64,000 nt of DNA from Actinomycetota bacterium (lineage in GTDB: Bacteria > Actinomycetota > Rubrobacteria > Rubrobacterales > Rubrobacteraceae), in NCBI GenBank assembly GCA_902810695.1, contig CADDYV010000009.1:27458-91457 (forward strand), given 5' to 3'. The translations under genes were made by a program, and so were the position numbers. Positions 41,396 to 50,349 of this stretch are shown piece after piece; the first letter of the stretch is position 1; the number at the start of each line of letters is the position of its first letter. Below the pieces are notes generated by a model. It was not told the DNA's origin, did no database searches, and was given only the letters and a program-made list of their open reading frames with translations.

Positions 41396-42724
41396 TTGGC
41401 TACTACGAGCGAATCGGGCAGGAGGAGGGGCGAGGCCCGGGCGGACCGGCGTTATGCTGTCTACCTGATAATCGTTGCCCTCGCGGGTTGGACACTCGCC
41501 TCCTATGACCTGAACTTGCTGACCCTGACCTTGCCCAACATATCCCACGACTTCGGTTTGTCGAAAACCCAGGTTGGGCTTTTGGGCTTTGTCGTCTACG
41601 GTGCTATGTTCGTGGTCACGCTGTTCGTCGGCTACGGGATGGACACCATAGGGCGCAGACGGATGTGGATGGTCTGCCTTTCGGCTGCGGCGATATTCAC
41701 TGGAGCGACATATTTCGTACATAATTACGGGCAATTGCTCGCGGTGCGGGCTGTGGCTTCGGGGTTTTCAACTGCGGAGTTGGCCGTATCCATCACCATA
41801 GTCAACGAGCAGGTGGCGGCCAGGCGCAGGGGTTTTCTGTACTCCATCGTGCAGGGTGGCTGGCCGCTGGGCGTTTTCCTTGCTTCCGGGGTGTATAAAC
41901 TCTTCATCGGTTATGGCTGGCGCTTCGTTTTCCTGCTGGGGATTATTCCACTTATTGCCGTGATCATCGGCCGGATGTTTATCAGGGAGTCGGATCGCTT
42001 CCTGCATGTAAGGGAGTTGAAGGCGGCTCGCGAGGCGGGAGATCAGGCGAGGGTAGAAGAGTTACTCAAAGAGTACGAGGTGGATGTCGAAGAGCTTGAA
42101 GAGGGCATAACGGTTAAACAGTTATTCTCGGCGCCGGGATATATCAGGCATCAGCTCGTGATGCTCACGATAATCTGGCTCTTCTATCAGTCCTCGGTTG
42201 TTGCGACCAATATCTACATCGCCTACTGGCTGACGAGCTACAAAGGGTACACAAGCTCGCAGGCTGCGACGCTGCTTCTGGTCTCCGCGGGGGTAGGATT
42301 CTTCTTCTACATCCTGGGCGGTATTCTGGGTGAGAAGTGGGGGAGGCGTGAGGTCTTGATAGGCACCGGCTTGTTGGTCGCGCCTCTGAACCTCCTGTTC
42401 TTCTTCGTCCAGCCAGTGTGGCTTGTCGGGCTGGTGTACTTCTTTATCTATCAGGTAACCAACGGCACCTGGTCGGGGGCGGGCTACGCCTACCAGGCCG
42501 AGAGCTTCCCCACCCGCGTGCGCGGTACTGCGGTGGGTTGGCTGGGCGCCATGACAGCCGCTGGCTACGTCATAGGGGCGGGGCTGTGGACGCTCTTGCA
42601 GACCTTCACCACCCCTACCGTAACCTGGTTGGTGATCGCGGTAGGGCTTGCGCTGGGCCAATGGCTTACTCCGCTACTGAGAAAGATCCCACCCGGCAAA
42701 GAGCTGGAAGATATAGCTACCTGA
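41396..42724 (+). CDS. MFS transporter, first gene of the apionate-type operon
   Basis: The 442-residue protein has twelve likely membrane segments; it contains LLGFVVYGAMFVVTLFVGYG with the MFS loop DTIGRRRMWMV after helix 2 and EQVAARRRGFLYSIVQGGWP between helices 4 and 5. A cytoplasmic insert rich in Glu (EYEVDVEELEEGITVKQLF) follows helix 6, as in sugar-acid and aromatic-acid symporters. The start is TTG 41396 with GGGGGAG seven bases upstream. It stands directly ahead of the RuBisCO-like gene and likely imports apionate, apiose or a related acid. Confidence 0.85.
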   Translation: MATTSESGRRRGEARADRRYAVYLIIVALAGWTLASYDLNLLTLTLPNISHDFGLSKTQVGLLGFVVYGAMFVVTLFVGYGMDTIGRRRMWMVCLSAAAIFTGATYFVHNYGQLLAVRAVASGFSTAELAVSITIVNEQVAARRRGFLYSIVQGGWPLGVFLASGVYKLFIGYGWRFVFLLGIIPLIAVIIGRMFIRESDRFLHVRELKAAREAGDQARVEELLKEYEVDVEELEEGITVKQLFSAPGYIRHQLVMLTIIWLFYQSSVVATNIYIAYWLTSYKGYTSSQAATLLLVSAGVGFFFYILGGILGEKWGRREVLIGTGLLVAPLNLLFFFVQPVWLVGLVYFFIYQVTNGTWSGAGYAYQAESFPTRVRGTAVGWLGAMTAAGYVIGAGLWTLLQTFTTPTVTWLVIAVGLALGQWLTPLLRKIPPGKELEDIAT

Positions 42725-42823
42725 TCGCGCAACTGTATTCTGGCCTAGACAACACTCTGGAATCAGTCTCCGAAGGCCACGAATCTGCTGAGACGAGGAT
42801 ACCCTACGTAATGGAGGATTATC

Positions 42824-44104
42824 ATGGCGGATGATCGCATACTGGCGAAGTACCTGGTCGAAACCCCTTACCCGGTCGAAGAGGCAGCAGAAGCTCTGGC
42901 TGGTGAGCAGTCCTCGGGAACTTTCGTACAGATCCCTGGAGAGACCGCTGATCTACGGGATCGCTTCCGCGCCCGGGTAGAGAACATAGAGGTCCTGGAG
43001 GCGGTAGCAACCCCGAGCCTCCCCGGATCGAAGATTCCCGCGGATTCGCCGGAACCTGCGCGTTACCGCAGAGCCAGGTTGACTATCTCCTGGCCACTGG
43101 AGAACATGGGCATGAACCTGCCGACGCTTCTCTCCACCGTGCTCGGCAACCTCACCGAGCTGCGCGAGTTCTCCGGGATACGGCTGCTGGATCTGGAGCT
43201 GCCGAGAGCTTTCGGGGAGGATCTGCCCGGCCCGCAGTTCGGAGTGGAGGGAACCAGAGAGTTCGCCGGGGTATACGACAGGCCCATCATCGGCACCATC
43301 ATCAAGCCGAGTGTGGGCCTAAGCCCCGAGCAGACCGCAGAGCTGGTGCACGAACTGGCCGAGGCCGGGATAGACTTCATCAAGGACGACGAGCTCATGG
43401 CCAACCCGCCGCACTCTCCGCTAGAGCGTAGGGTGGAGGCTGTGATGCGCGAGATCAACGAGGTCGCGGACAGGACCGGCAAAAAGGTGATGTACGCTTT
43501 CAACATCACAGACGAGCCCGAGGCCATGCTGCGCCACCACGAGACGGTAGCCAGAGCCGGGGGTACGTGTGTGATGGTGAGCCTGAACAGCGTGGGGCTC
43601 GCTGGCGTGATGCATCTGCGCCGTCACAGCGAGTTGCCGATCCACGGCCACCGCAACGGGTGGGGCATGTTCACCCGTTTTCCCTACCTCGGCATGGACT
43701 TTACCGCCTACCAAAAGCTCTGGCGGCTGGCAGGAGTTGATCACCTGCACGTAAACGGCCTGCAGAACAAGTTCTGGGAGTCGGATGACTCGGTAGTCAA
43801 GTCAATAAAGACGTGCCTCACTCCCATGTTCGGGAAGGATGACAGGGTAGTGCCGGTGATCTCCTCCGGGCAATGGGGAGGACAGGCTCCCGAGACCTAC
43901 CAACGCACCAGGACCGTTGATGTGATGTACCTGGCTGGTGGCGGGATCATGGCCCATCCGGGAGGACCTGCTGCGGGGCTCACCGCCATCCGTCAGGCCT
44001 GGGAAGCCGCCGTGGAGGGTGTGCCTCTGGAGAAATACGCCGAAGACCACCTGGAGCTCATGCGCTCGCTCGAAAAATTCGGAAAGCTTATGCGCTCGCG
44101 GTGA
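42824..44104 (+). CDS. RuBisCO-like protein (form IV, OiaX/OiaT type)
   Basis: This 426-residue RuBisCO large-subunit homologue contains GTIIKPSVGLSPEQTAELVH (first catalytic Lys kept, second replaced by Ser), the metal site AGIDFIKDDELMANPPHSP with the carbamylated-Lys motif K-D-D-E, then HGHRNGW, GVDHLHVNGLQNKFWE and SSGQWGGQAPETYQ. It is therefore not a CO2-fixing enzyme. The two genes that follow encode a DUF1537 kinase and an ApnO-like oxidoisomerase. This is the set described for D-apionate catabolism, in which the RLP acts on 3-oxo-isoapionate 4-phosphate either as decarboxylase (OiaX, giving erythrulose 1-phosphate) or as transcarboxylase/hydrolase (OiaT, giving 3-phosphoglycerate and glycolate). 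Which reaction applies cannot be told from sequence alone. Confidence 0.88.
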   Translation: MADDRILAKYLVETPYPVEEAAEALAGEQSSGTFVQIPGETADLRDRFRARVENIEVLEAVATPSLPGSKIPADSPEPARYRRARLTISWPLENMGMNLPTLLSTVLGNLTELREFSGIRLLDLELPRAFGEDLPGPQFGVEGTREFAGVYDRPIIGTIIKPSVGLSPEQTAELVHELAEAGIDFIKDDELMANPPHSPLERRVEAVMREINEVADRTGKKVMYAFNITDEPEAMLRHHETVARAGGTCVMVSLNSVGLAGVMHLRRHSELPIHGHRNGWGMFTRFPYLGMDFTAYQKLWRLAGVDHLHVNGLQNKFWESDDSVVKSIKTCLTPMFGKDDRVVPVISSGQWGGQAPETYQRTRTVDVMYLAGGGIMAHPGGPAAGLTAIRQAWEAAVEGVPLEKYAEDHLELMRSLEKFGKLMRSR

Positions 44105-44118
44105 GGAAGGATTAGCCG

Positions 44119-45525
44119 ATGGCTTTTTCGGATGGGGTGCTTCTCGCCTACTATGGTGACGACTTTACTGGCTCCACTGACGTGATGGAATCCCTCGCCA
44201 TGGCCGGAGTCCGGACGGTCCTATTCCTCGAACCGCCCGCCCCCGAGATGCTTGGGCGCTTTGAAGGGGTACGTGCCGTGGGGGTAGCGGGAAACGGCCG
44301 CACCATGAACCCGGAAACCATGGACAGGACCCTTCCCGGCATCTTCGGGCAGCTCAAAGAGCTTGGTGCCCCTCTTTTTCACTACAAGGTTTGCTCGACA
44401 TTCGACTCCTCACCGGAGATAGGGAGCATAGGACGGGCGATTGACGTGGGACAACGCGTTTTCGCCTCACCGTTCGTTCCCCTGGTGGTGGGTGCCCCGA
44501 GGCTCGGTCGGTACACGGTCTTCGGCAACCTCTTCGCTCGCTCTGGCCTGGAGAGCGAGCCCCACCGCCTCGATCGGCACCCTACGATGCGCGAGCATCC
44601 CGTAACCCCCATGCGGGAGAGCGACCTGAGGGTGCATCTCTCCCGGCAAACCGCCAAGGAGATAAGCCTGTTTGATGTTCTGCGGCTCGATGCAACAGAC
44701 GGAAAGGTAGAGGGGGTCTTCCAGCAACTGCTCGATAAAGAGAGGGCGGAGATAATTCTCTTTGACGTACTCTACGAAAGACATCTCGCCAGCATAGGAC
44801 GCCTCATCTGGAAGCATGCAGATCACCATGCCCCCCTGTTTGCTGTGGGCTCTTCGGGGGTGGAGTACGCCCTCGCTGCGCACTGGGCCGAGACCAGGTG
44901 GCTACCGGAACCTCCTGAGTTTGGTTCGCCGGATACGGTAGAGCAACTGGTAGTGGTCTCCGGAAGCTGCTCGCCGGTCACCGGGCGGCAGATATCCCAC
45001 GCCTTAGAGCGAGGATTTGCGGAAGTGGCCCTTGACCCCGCGCAGTTGGTGAACCCAAAGGAAGCGGACAAGGAGGTAGAGGCCGCAGTTAAGGCGGCGC
45101 TAGAAACACTATCTTCGGGGAAGAGCGTCATTCTGCACACCTGCCAGGGCCCAGAAGATCCGCGCATAAAGGCCATGGGGCTCCAGCTCAAGGCTCTGGG
45201 CTACGAGGGACTGGAAGCCAAGCTGGCCAGTGGGAAGATCCTGGGTGAGGCACTCGGTGAGATCCTTCAGATGATCCTCGAACGCACTGGTATCCGGCGT
45301 GCGGTTGTAGCAGGAGGGGATACCTCCGGGTATGTCGCAAACAGGTTGGATATCGAGGCTCTGGAGATGATATCTCCTGCTGCTCCCGGCTCGCCGCTAT
45401 GCCGGGCTTACTCTTCACATGGGAGCCTCGATAACATCGAGCTTATCTTCAAGGGCGGGCAGGTGGGATGGCAGGACTTCTTCGTGGATGCTTTGGAGGG
45501 TACGAGGAGAGATGAAAGCAGGTAA
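44119..45525 (+). CDS. oiaK: DUF1537 acid-sugar kinase, 3-oxo-isoapionate kinase-like
   Basis: This 468-residue four-carbon-acid-sugar kinase family member has the N-terminal substrate domain LLAYYGDDFTGSTDVMESLA and the C-terminal nucleotide domain QLVVVSGSCSPVTGRQI, RRAVVAGGDTSGYVANRLD and LCRAYSSHGSLD. The enzyme phosphorylates a sugar acid with ATP; in operons with an RLP it makes the phosphorylated substrate for the RLP. It starts 14 bp after the RLP gene and ends 12 bp before the oxidoisomerase gene, a tight operon. Confidence 0.82.
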   Translation: MAFSDGVLLAYYGDDFTGSTDVMESLAMAGVRTVLFLEPPAPEMLGRFEGVRAVGVAGNGRTMNPETMDRTLPGIFGQLKELGAPLFHYKVCSTFDSSPEIGSIGRAIDVGQRVFASPFVPLVVGAPRLGRYTVFGNLFARSGLESEPHRLDRHPTMREHPVTPMRESDLRVHLSRQTAKEISLFDVLRLDATDGKVEGVFQQLLDKERAEIILFDVLYERHLASIGRLIWKHADHHAPLFAVGSSGVEYALAAHWAETRWLPEPPEFGSPDTVEQLVVVSGSCSPVTGRQISHALERGFAEVALDPAQLVNPKEADKEVEAAVKAALETLSSGKSVILHTCQGPEDPRIKAMGLQLKALGYEGLEAKLASGKILGEALGEILQMILERTGIRRAVVAGGDTSGYVANRLDIEALEMISPAAPGSPLCRAYSSHGSLDNIELIFKGGQVGWQDFFVDALEGTRRDESR

Positions 45526-45537
45526 AGGAGGGACAAA

Positions 45538-46374
45538 ATGACAACGAAGTTAGCCGTGTTCGGGGCAGCGGGAAGCATGGGCACGCGGATAACCGAGACA
45601 CTCAAGGACGACCCCAACTACAAACTGTTGTGCGTCGAGGCAGATGAAGCCGGCCAGGCCCGGCTGCGCGAGAAAGGGATAGTCCCTGTCTCCCAGAAAG
45701 ACGCTGTTGGAGAGGCAGACATAGTGATCTTCGCGGTGCCCGACACCGTTGTCGGTTCGCTGGCCAGGGAGATCGTGCCTTCGTTGAAGAGCGGGGCGAT
45801 GGCCGTCTGTCTGGACCCTGCTGCCCCTTACGCTGGAGAGTTGCCAGAGAGGGAGGATATCTCCTACTTCGTAACCCATCCTGCACATCCGCCGATTTTC
45901 AATGATGAAACCGATCCCGAGGCAAGAAGAGACTTCTTCGGCAGCGGCAAGGCGAAGCAGGCCATCGTCAACGCGCTCATGCAGGGGCCGGAGGAAGATT
46001 ATGCTAAGGGCGAGGAGATCGCCAAGAAGTTGTGGGGACCCATATTGCGTTCCCATCGCGTAACCGTCGAACAGATGGCTATGCTCGAGCCGGTACTCTC
46101 GGAGACGGTTACGGCAACCTGTCTGACCGTTATACGGGAGGCAATGGATGAGGCCGTCAAGCGGGGGGTGCCGGCCGAGGCTGCTCGCGACTTTGTCCTG
46201 GGCCACATCAACGTCGAGCTGGCGATACTTTTCGACGAACTCGATTGGGAACTCTCCGCCGGAGCGCAGAAGGCGGTCGAAGAAGCCAAGCAAGACATAT
46301 TCCAACCCGACTGGCGCAAAGTCTTCGAGCCAGAGAACATGCGGGAGAGCGTGGCAGGAATCACGGGCGGATAG
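45538..46374 (+). CDS. apnO: D-apionate oxidoisomerase-like NAD-dependent enzyme (ApnO)
   Basis: This 278-residue dehydrogenase has a Rossmann start KLAVFGAAGSMGTRITETL, then ADIVIFAVPDTVVGSLAREI, a YFVTHPAHPPIFNDETDPEA segment and a C-terminal all-helical domain (MLEPVLSETVTATCLTVIRE, LGHINVELAILFDE) of the phosphogluconate-dehydrogenase-like type. This size and HPAHPP-like active region match ApnO, which converts D-apionate to 3-oxo-isoapionate. Next to an RLP and a DUF1537 kinase it completes the three-step pathway. Confidence 0.78.
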   Translation: MTTKLAVFGAAGSMGTRITETLKDDPNYKLLCVEADEAGQARLREKGIVPVSQKDAVGEADIVIFAVPDTVVGSLAREIVPSLKSGAMAVCLDPAAPYAGELPEREDISYFVTHPAHPPIFNDETDPEARRDFFGSGKAKQAIVNALMQGPEEDYAKGEEIAKKLWGPILRSHRVTVEQMAMLEPVLSETVTATCLTVIREAMDEAVKRGVPAEAARDFVLGHINVELAILFDELDWELSAGAQKAVEEAKQDIFQPDWRKVFEPENMRESVAGITGG

Positions 46375-46433
46375 GCAGGCGGGCTGGTAGGAGCAGTCAG
46401 CCCGAAGAAAGGCAATTGTCTCTACAGGGGTGG

Positions 46434-47165
46434 ATGCGTAATGTAAACTTGCGTTCTATGGAAAACGATGCCGAGAACTCGAGAAACGGTAAGCAGGAGC
46501 TTGGCGCCAGCGACAGCGCGGTTCCCTCACAGGCGGGATTACTCCTAAAAGATCGCGCATATATCAAGCTCAAAAACCTTATCAAGACCGGGGAGATACC
46601 GCCGGGCACGTTCTTCTCCGAGAAGAAGCTTTCGGCAAAACTGGGCATGAGCAAAACGCCCATAAGGGCTGCTCTCGAACGTCTCGAAGCGGAAGGATTC
46701 GTAGCCACCTCACCTCGCCAGGGAGCAGTGGTCCGGGATCTATCCATAGGCGAGGTTGTGGATCTCTTCGATCTTCGATTCGCCCTGGAGCCTTTTGTCG
46801 TGCGCCACCTGGCCGGACGACTTGGAAAAGAACAGATAAGAAGGCTGGAGGAGAACCTCGAATCGCAGCTTGCCTGCGCGGAGACGGGTGATGTGAAGGG
46901 TTGCACGCAGCTCGACGCAGATTTTCACCTCGCCATATGCGAGTTCTTCGGCAACCACGAGATATCACGGGTGATGTGGTATTTGCGTGACAAACTGTAC
47001 CGGGTGATTCTGAGGATTCTGCAACAGAATCCCAAGAGGATGAAGACCAGCTACGAAGAACACGCTGATATCGTGGCGGCGCTGGCGGAAGGTGAGGGGA
47101 AACGTGCCGCATCAGCGATGATAAAGCACCTCGAATACGGCAAACAGTTCCTGGTCTCCCGCTAA
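46434..47165 (+). CDS. GntR-family regulator of the apionate-type operon
   Basis: About 243 residues. The winged helix is at about residues 32-100 (KDRAYIKLKNLIKTGEIPPG, SEKKLSAKLGMSKTPIRAAL, EAEGFVATSPRQGAVVRDLS) and the FCD effector domain follows (EVVDLFDLRFALEPFVVRHL, TQLDADFHLAICEFFGNHEI). I take ATG 46434, preceded by AGGGG; the frame is also open back to 46245 inside apnO. Position after the three pathway genes suggests that it controls them, with the inverted repeat at 41283-41301 as a candidate site. Confidence 0.88.
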   Translation: MRNVNLRSMENDAENSRNGKQELGASDSAVPSQAGLLLKDRAYIKLKNLIKTGEIPPGTFFSEKKLSAKLGMSKTPIRAALERLEAEGFVATSPRQGAVVRDLSIGEVVDLFDLRFALEPFVVRHLAGRLGKEQIRRLEENLESQLACAETGDVKGCTQLDADFHLAICEFFGNHEISRVMWYLRDKLYRVILRILQQNPKRMKTSYEEHADIVAALAEGEGKRAASAMIKHLEYGKQFLVSR

Positions 47166-47652
47166 AGGACGAAGGAGATCTTTTCAGGTAAATAAACAAG
47201 TGCGATCCAAACGGGCTCATCCCATGACGAGTTCAGCCCGTCGCTAGCCGCTCGCTGTACTGAGGAACCCCCAGCGGTCATACCTTCCGACAAGACGTTA
47301 GCCGTGAGTGGACCTGGTCCATGTAAATTATGCCGCCGGGGAGCAAAGGTGATTAGGGGATCACGGTGTGATCCCATCGGCGCTCTCCCTAGAACGCTTC
47401 ACATCCATGGAAAGCCAGGTAGAGCTCGTGGGAGCAACCGTAAGCTGTACGGGGATTCACCATCGTGGTCTGTAGAGGTTGTTCGGGCAAATCCTTCTAT
47501 CTAACATCTAATTAAAATCTCAGTTATACTTCAATCCAATAACAGGGCAAGCGAGAAGTGTGGGGAAGGGCATATCACTCGCCAAAGATCAGCGGAATAG
47601 TCCATCTCTTTTGTAGCGGTTCTTTAGGGGTTTTTGTGGAGGAGGCGATCAG
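47166..47652. other. 487-bp intergenic region with an inverted repeat
   Basis: No gene is recognisable. A perfect inverted repeat GGGATCAC-GGT-GTGATCCC lies at 47357-47375 and could be an operator or a hairpin. From about 47500 the sequence becomes AT-rich (TTAAAATCTCAGTTATACTT), which suggests that the promoter of the next operon lies there. A clear GGAGG ribosome site (47640-47644) precedes the GTG at 47653. Confidence 0.5.
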
Positions 47653-48501
47653 GTGTCGAAACTGTGCTTTTGCCTATTTTCTTCAACACCGGATATGCTC
47701 GACCACGACTTTGTGGTGAAGGTACTTACTGGAACTCCGGCGGAGTTAGCGAGATGCGCGGTCGAGTGGGGGTATGACGGGATCGAGTTTATGCCAGACC
47801 CTGAACGGGTGCCTGACCCGGATGATTTTGAGGAGGCGCTGCGCGAGGCCGGGGCGATGATGCCCGTTGTCAACACCGGGAGGATGTCCGCGCAAGGCAT
47901 GGCCCTCTTGCACGAAGACCCGAATCTCCGGCGGCGATCTGTTGAAGCTTTCAAAAACATCCTGGATTTCGCGGGGCATCTGGGGGCGCGGGTCGGGCTT
48001 GGGGTAGCGAGGGGTCAGGGTATCCCGGAGAACGGCGTGGACGACTTGGATCAGATAGCCGAGGAAACCTTTCGGGAGCTGGCCGAGCACGCCCAGAAGG
48101 CAAGAACAACGATCATGCTGGAACCCGCCGATCCGGGTGCAACTCACTATATCAACACCGTGGAGGAGGCTGTCGGATGGGCCGAGCGTATAGGAAGCCC
48201 GCACTTCAGCGTAATGCTGGACACCTACCAGCTCATGGAGGTGGAGCCCTCCATCGAGCACGGCATCGAGATTGCCAGAGGACTCGCCAATCATATTCAC
48301 CTCTACGACCCGAGCCGCTGGCCCCCAGGGGTTCTGCCGGAAGGACAGGGATTGGACTGGCCGCGCATCGTCCGCGCCCTGCGGAGAGTAGGCTTCGAGG
48401 GATCGGGCTCCGTGGTTCTGGCCCCTGAAGGAGATCCAGAGCCCGCAGCACGCAGGGCAATAGCCTACCTGCGAAGATTATTCGACGACGGGAACGACTA
48501 A
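47653..48501 (+). CDS. TIM-barrel sugar isomerase-like (xylose isomerase-type) protein
   Basis: This 282-residue protein resembles hydroxypyruvate isomerase / IolE / xylose-isomerase-like TIM barrels: RCAVEWGYDGIEFMPDPER, MLEPADPGATHYINTVEEA with a metal-binding Glu, SVMLDTYQLMEVEPSIEHGI with Asp, HIHLYDPSRWPPG with His, and VVLAPEGDPEPAARRAI with Glu. These four ligands fit a divalent-metal isomerase or epimerase; a 3-oxo-isoapionate decarboxylase of this fold is also known in apionate pathways. GTG 47653 has GGAGG eight bases upstream. It heads a four-gene cluster with an SDR, an SMP-30 lactonase and an amidohydrolase. Confidence 0.82.
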   Translation: MSKLCFCLFSSTPDMLDHDFVVKVLTGTPAELARCAVEWGYDGIEFMPDPERVPDPDDFEEALREAGAMMPVVNTGRMSAQGMALLHEDPNLRRRSVEAFKNILDFAGHLGARVGLGVARGQGIPENGVDDLDQIAEETFRELAEHAQKARTTIMLEPADPGATHYINTVEEAVGWAERIGSPHFSVMLDTYQLMEVEPSIEHGIEIARGLANHIHLYDPSRWPPGVLPEGQGLDWPRIVRALRRVGFEGSGSVVLAPEGDPEPAARRAIAYLRRLFDDGND

Positions 48502-48528
48502 CGGGCTTCGCCGGAGGGGAATTCGAAG

Positions 48529-49293
48529 ATGCCTACCGCGAAAAGGCTCGAAGGTAAGGTGGCGATCGTTACCGGGGGAGGCTCTGGTATTGGGGCTGCG
48601 GTTGCCCGGATGTTTGGTGCGGAAGGGGCCAAAGTCGCCGTAGCAGACTACGATGATGACGCCGCGCAAACGATCGCGCGCGAGGTTTGGAATGCCGGAG
48701 GAGAGGCGTTCCCGGTCAGTGTTGATGTCTCGGATTCCGCCAGGGTACAGAAGATGGTCAGCGCCACGCTTGAGACCTATGGGCGTATTGACATTCTGGT
48801 CAACGGCGCGGGCACGCTTGTCTTCGGTACGGTCCTGGACACAGGTGAGCAGGAGTGGAACCGCGTGATCTCGGTGAATCTGACTGGCACCTTTCTGTGT
48901 TGCAGGGCCGTGCTCCCGTACATGGTCGAGGGTGGCGGCGGCTCCATAGTCAACTTCTCTTCCTCAACCGGAGCGCACGACGCAGCGAAGAACACGGCAG
49001 CCTATGTGGCCTCCAAGGGAGGTGTCGCCCTGCTCACCAAGGCCATGGCCGTAGACCACGCCGCGCAAAACGTGCGGGTCAATGCCATCTGCCCCGGGCC
49101 CACCGATACGCCCATGCTCCGGCAGAGTATGTCCGTGGAACAACTCAAGCAGTTCGCGGCCAGCTTCCCGATGGGACGGCTGGGGCAACCCGAAGAGATC
49201 GCCCGCTGCGTCCTCTTTCTGGCTTCAGATGAGGCTTCTTTTGTGACCGGAGCAATGGTGGCTGCAGACGGCGGTCAAACAGCGGAGGTTTGA
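48529..49293 (+). CDS. Short-chain dehydrogenase/reductase
   Basis: The 254-residue classical SDR has the cofactor motif VAIVTGGGSGIGAAVARMF, NGAG at DILVNGAGTLVFG, the catalytic Ser in IVNFSSSTGAHDAA and Y-x-x-x-K in AAYVASKGGVALLTKAMA, then VNAICPGPTDTPM. D40 of VAVADYDDDAA favours NAD over NADP. It ends overlapping the region of the lactonase start by a few bases. Next to a lactonase, it probably oxidises an aldose to the lactone, for example apiose to apionolactone, which is inference. Confidence 0.9.
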   Translation: MPTAKRLEGKVAIVTGGGSGIGAAVARMFGAEGAKVAVADYDDDAAQTIAREVWNAGGEAFPVSVDVSDSARVQKMVSATLETYGRIDILVNGAGTLVFGTVLDTGEQEWNRVISVNLTGTFLCCRAVLPYMVEGGGGSIVNFSSSTGAHDAAKNTAAYVASKGGVALLTKAMAVDHAAQNVRVNAICPGPTDTPMLRQSMSVEQLKQFAASFPMGRLGQPEEIARCVLFLASDEASFVTGAMVAADGGQTAEV

Positions 49294-49295
49294 GA

Positions 49296-50180
49296 ATGGA
49301 AAATCGAAGGGTGTTCGCAGCAGATCTCAGCGTACCGGAGGGTCCGGTGGCTCTGCCGGACGGGAGCTGGCTGGTCGTGGAGATGGGGCCAGATCGAGGC
49401 TGCGTCACGCACATCGAAGAGGACGGACAGACGAAGCGCGTTATCGCCAGGACAGGACGACCCAACGGATTGGCAGTAGACAGAGAGGGTGTGATCTGGG
49501 TTGCCGAGTCACAGGAGCCTTCTTTGATTCGGCTGACCATGGATGGCCGAGCCGAGGTGGTGTTGACTGGCTGCGGCGATGAGGGCTTCCTGTTTCCCAA
49601 CGACATTTGCTTTGGTCCTGATGGCCTCCTCTACATGACAGATTCCGGCATTCTCTTCGAGGACTGGGCTCCCGGTGGCGAGGTACGCGCCGACTACATG
49701 GATGCGGAGATAGATGGGCGGGTGTACCGGATAGATCCAGAGGGCCTAGAAATCGAGAAGTTAGACTCCGGGCTGCGCTTCCCGAACGGCATCGCCTTCG
49801 GGCCCGACGATGACCTCTACGTTAACGAGACCGTTACTGGTATGGTCTACCGCTACCGGAAGAAAACCGATGGGACCTTCAGCGGCAGAGAAGATTTCGG
49901 AAACGTGGTGGACCCGAAGGCACCAGGGGAACTGAAGGGACCGGACGGCATGGCCTTTGGCGAAGACGGCAGGCTGTACGTAGCCGTCTTCGGGCAGGGT
50001 GATGTTACCGTACTCTCATCAGAGGGTGAGGTGGTAGACCGGCTACGGACGGCAGGAAAACTGCCCACAAACGTCGCCTTCGGGTTGCCGGGAGATAAAA
50101 AGATCTACGTTACCGAAGACGAAATCGGACACATCGAGGTGTTCAAGGTCAATACCGAGGGGCTGAAGTTATACTCCTAG
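49296..50180 (+). CDS. SMP-30/gluconolactonase-family lactonase
   Basis: This 294-residue beta-propeller protein has repeated blade motifs: FAADLSVPEGPVALPDGSWL (metal Glu), RPNGLAVDREGVIWVAESQE, LFPNDICFGPDGLLYMTDSG (Asn and Asp metal ligands), LRFPNGIAFGPDDDLYVNET and KGPDGMAFGEDGRLYVAVFG. Family enzymes hydrolyse sugar lactones. I prefer ATG 49296, seven bases after GGAGG, to TTG 49290. With the SDR before it, it would give a free acid that can enter the ApnO-kinase-RLP route. Confidence 0.88.
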   Translation: MENRRVFAADLSVPEGPVALPDGSWLVVEMGPDRGCVTHIEEDGQTKRVIARTGRPNGLAVDREGVIWVAESQEPSLIRLTMDGRAEVVLTGCGDEGFLFPNDICFGPDGLLYMTDSGILFEDWAPGGEVRADYMDAEIDGRVYRIDPEGLEIEKLDSGLRFPNGIAFGPDDDLYVNETVTGMVYRYRKKTDGTFSGREDFGNVVDPKAPGELKGPDGMAFGEDGRLYVAVFGQGDVTVLSSEGEVVDRLRTAGKLPTNVAFGLPGDKKIYVTEDEIGHIEVFKVNTEGLKLYS

Positions 50181-50349
50181 ATGTGTGCTGACTGCTTTAG
50201 ATCTACTAGCCCCGAGCCCTCCCTGATACCATGGCTGTGATGTATAGGGACGTGGGTCTGGTGCGAGAGCTGGCTCGTGAAGAGAGATGAAAGGCAAAAG
50301 AGCAATAGGCTTGAAATCCGAGGGCAGTAGCGAGGGAGAAGCTGGCAAA

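Noticed and set aside
42824..44104. CO2-fixing RuBisCO
   Set aside because: The second catalytic Lys of the K-P-K motif is replaced by Ser and loop 6 is altered, and the neighbours are sugar-acid enzymes, not Calvin-cycle genes.
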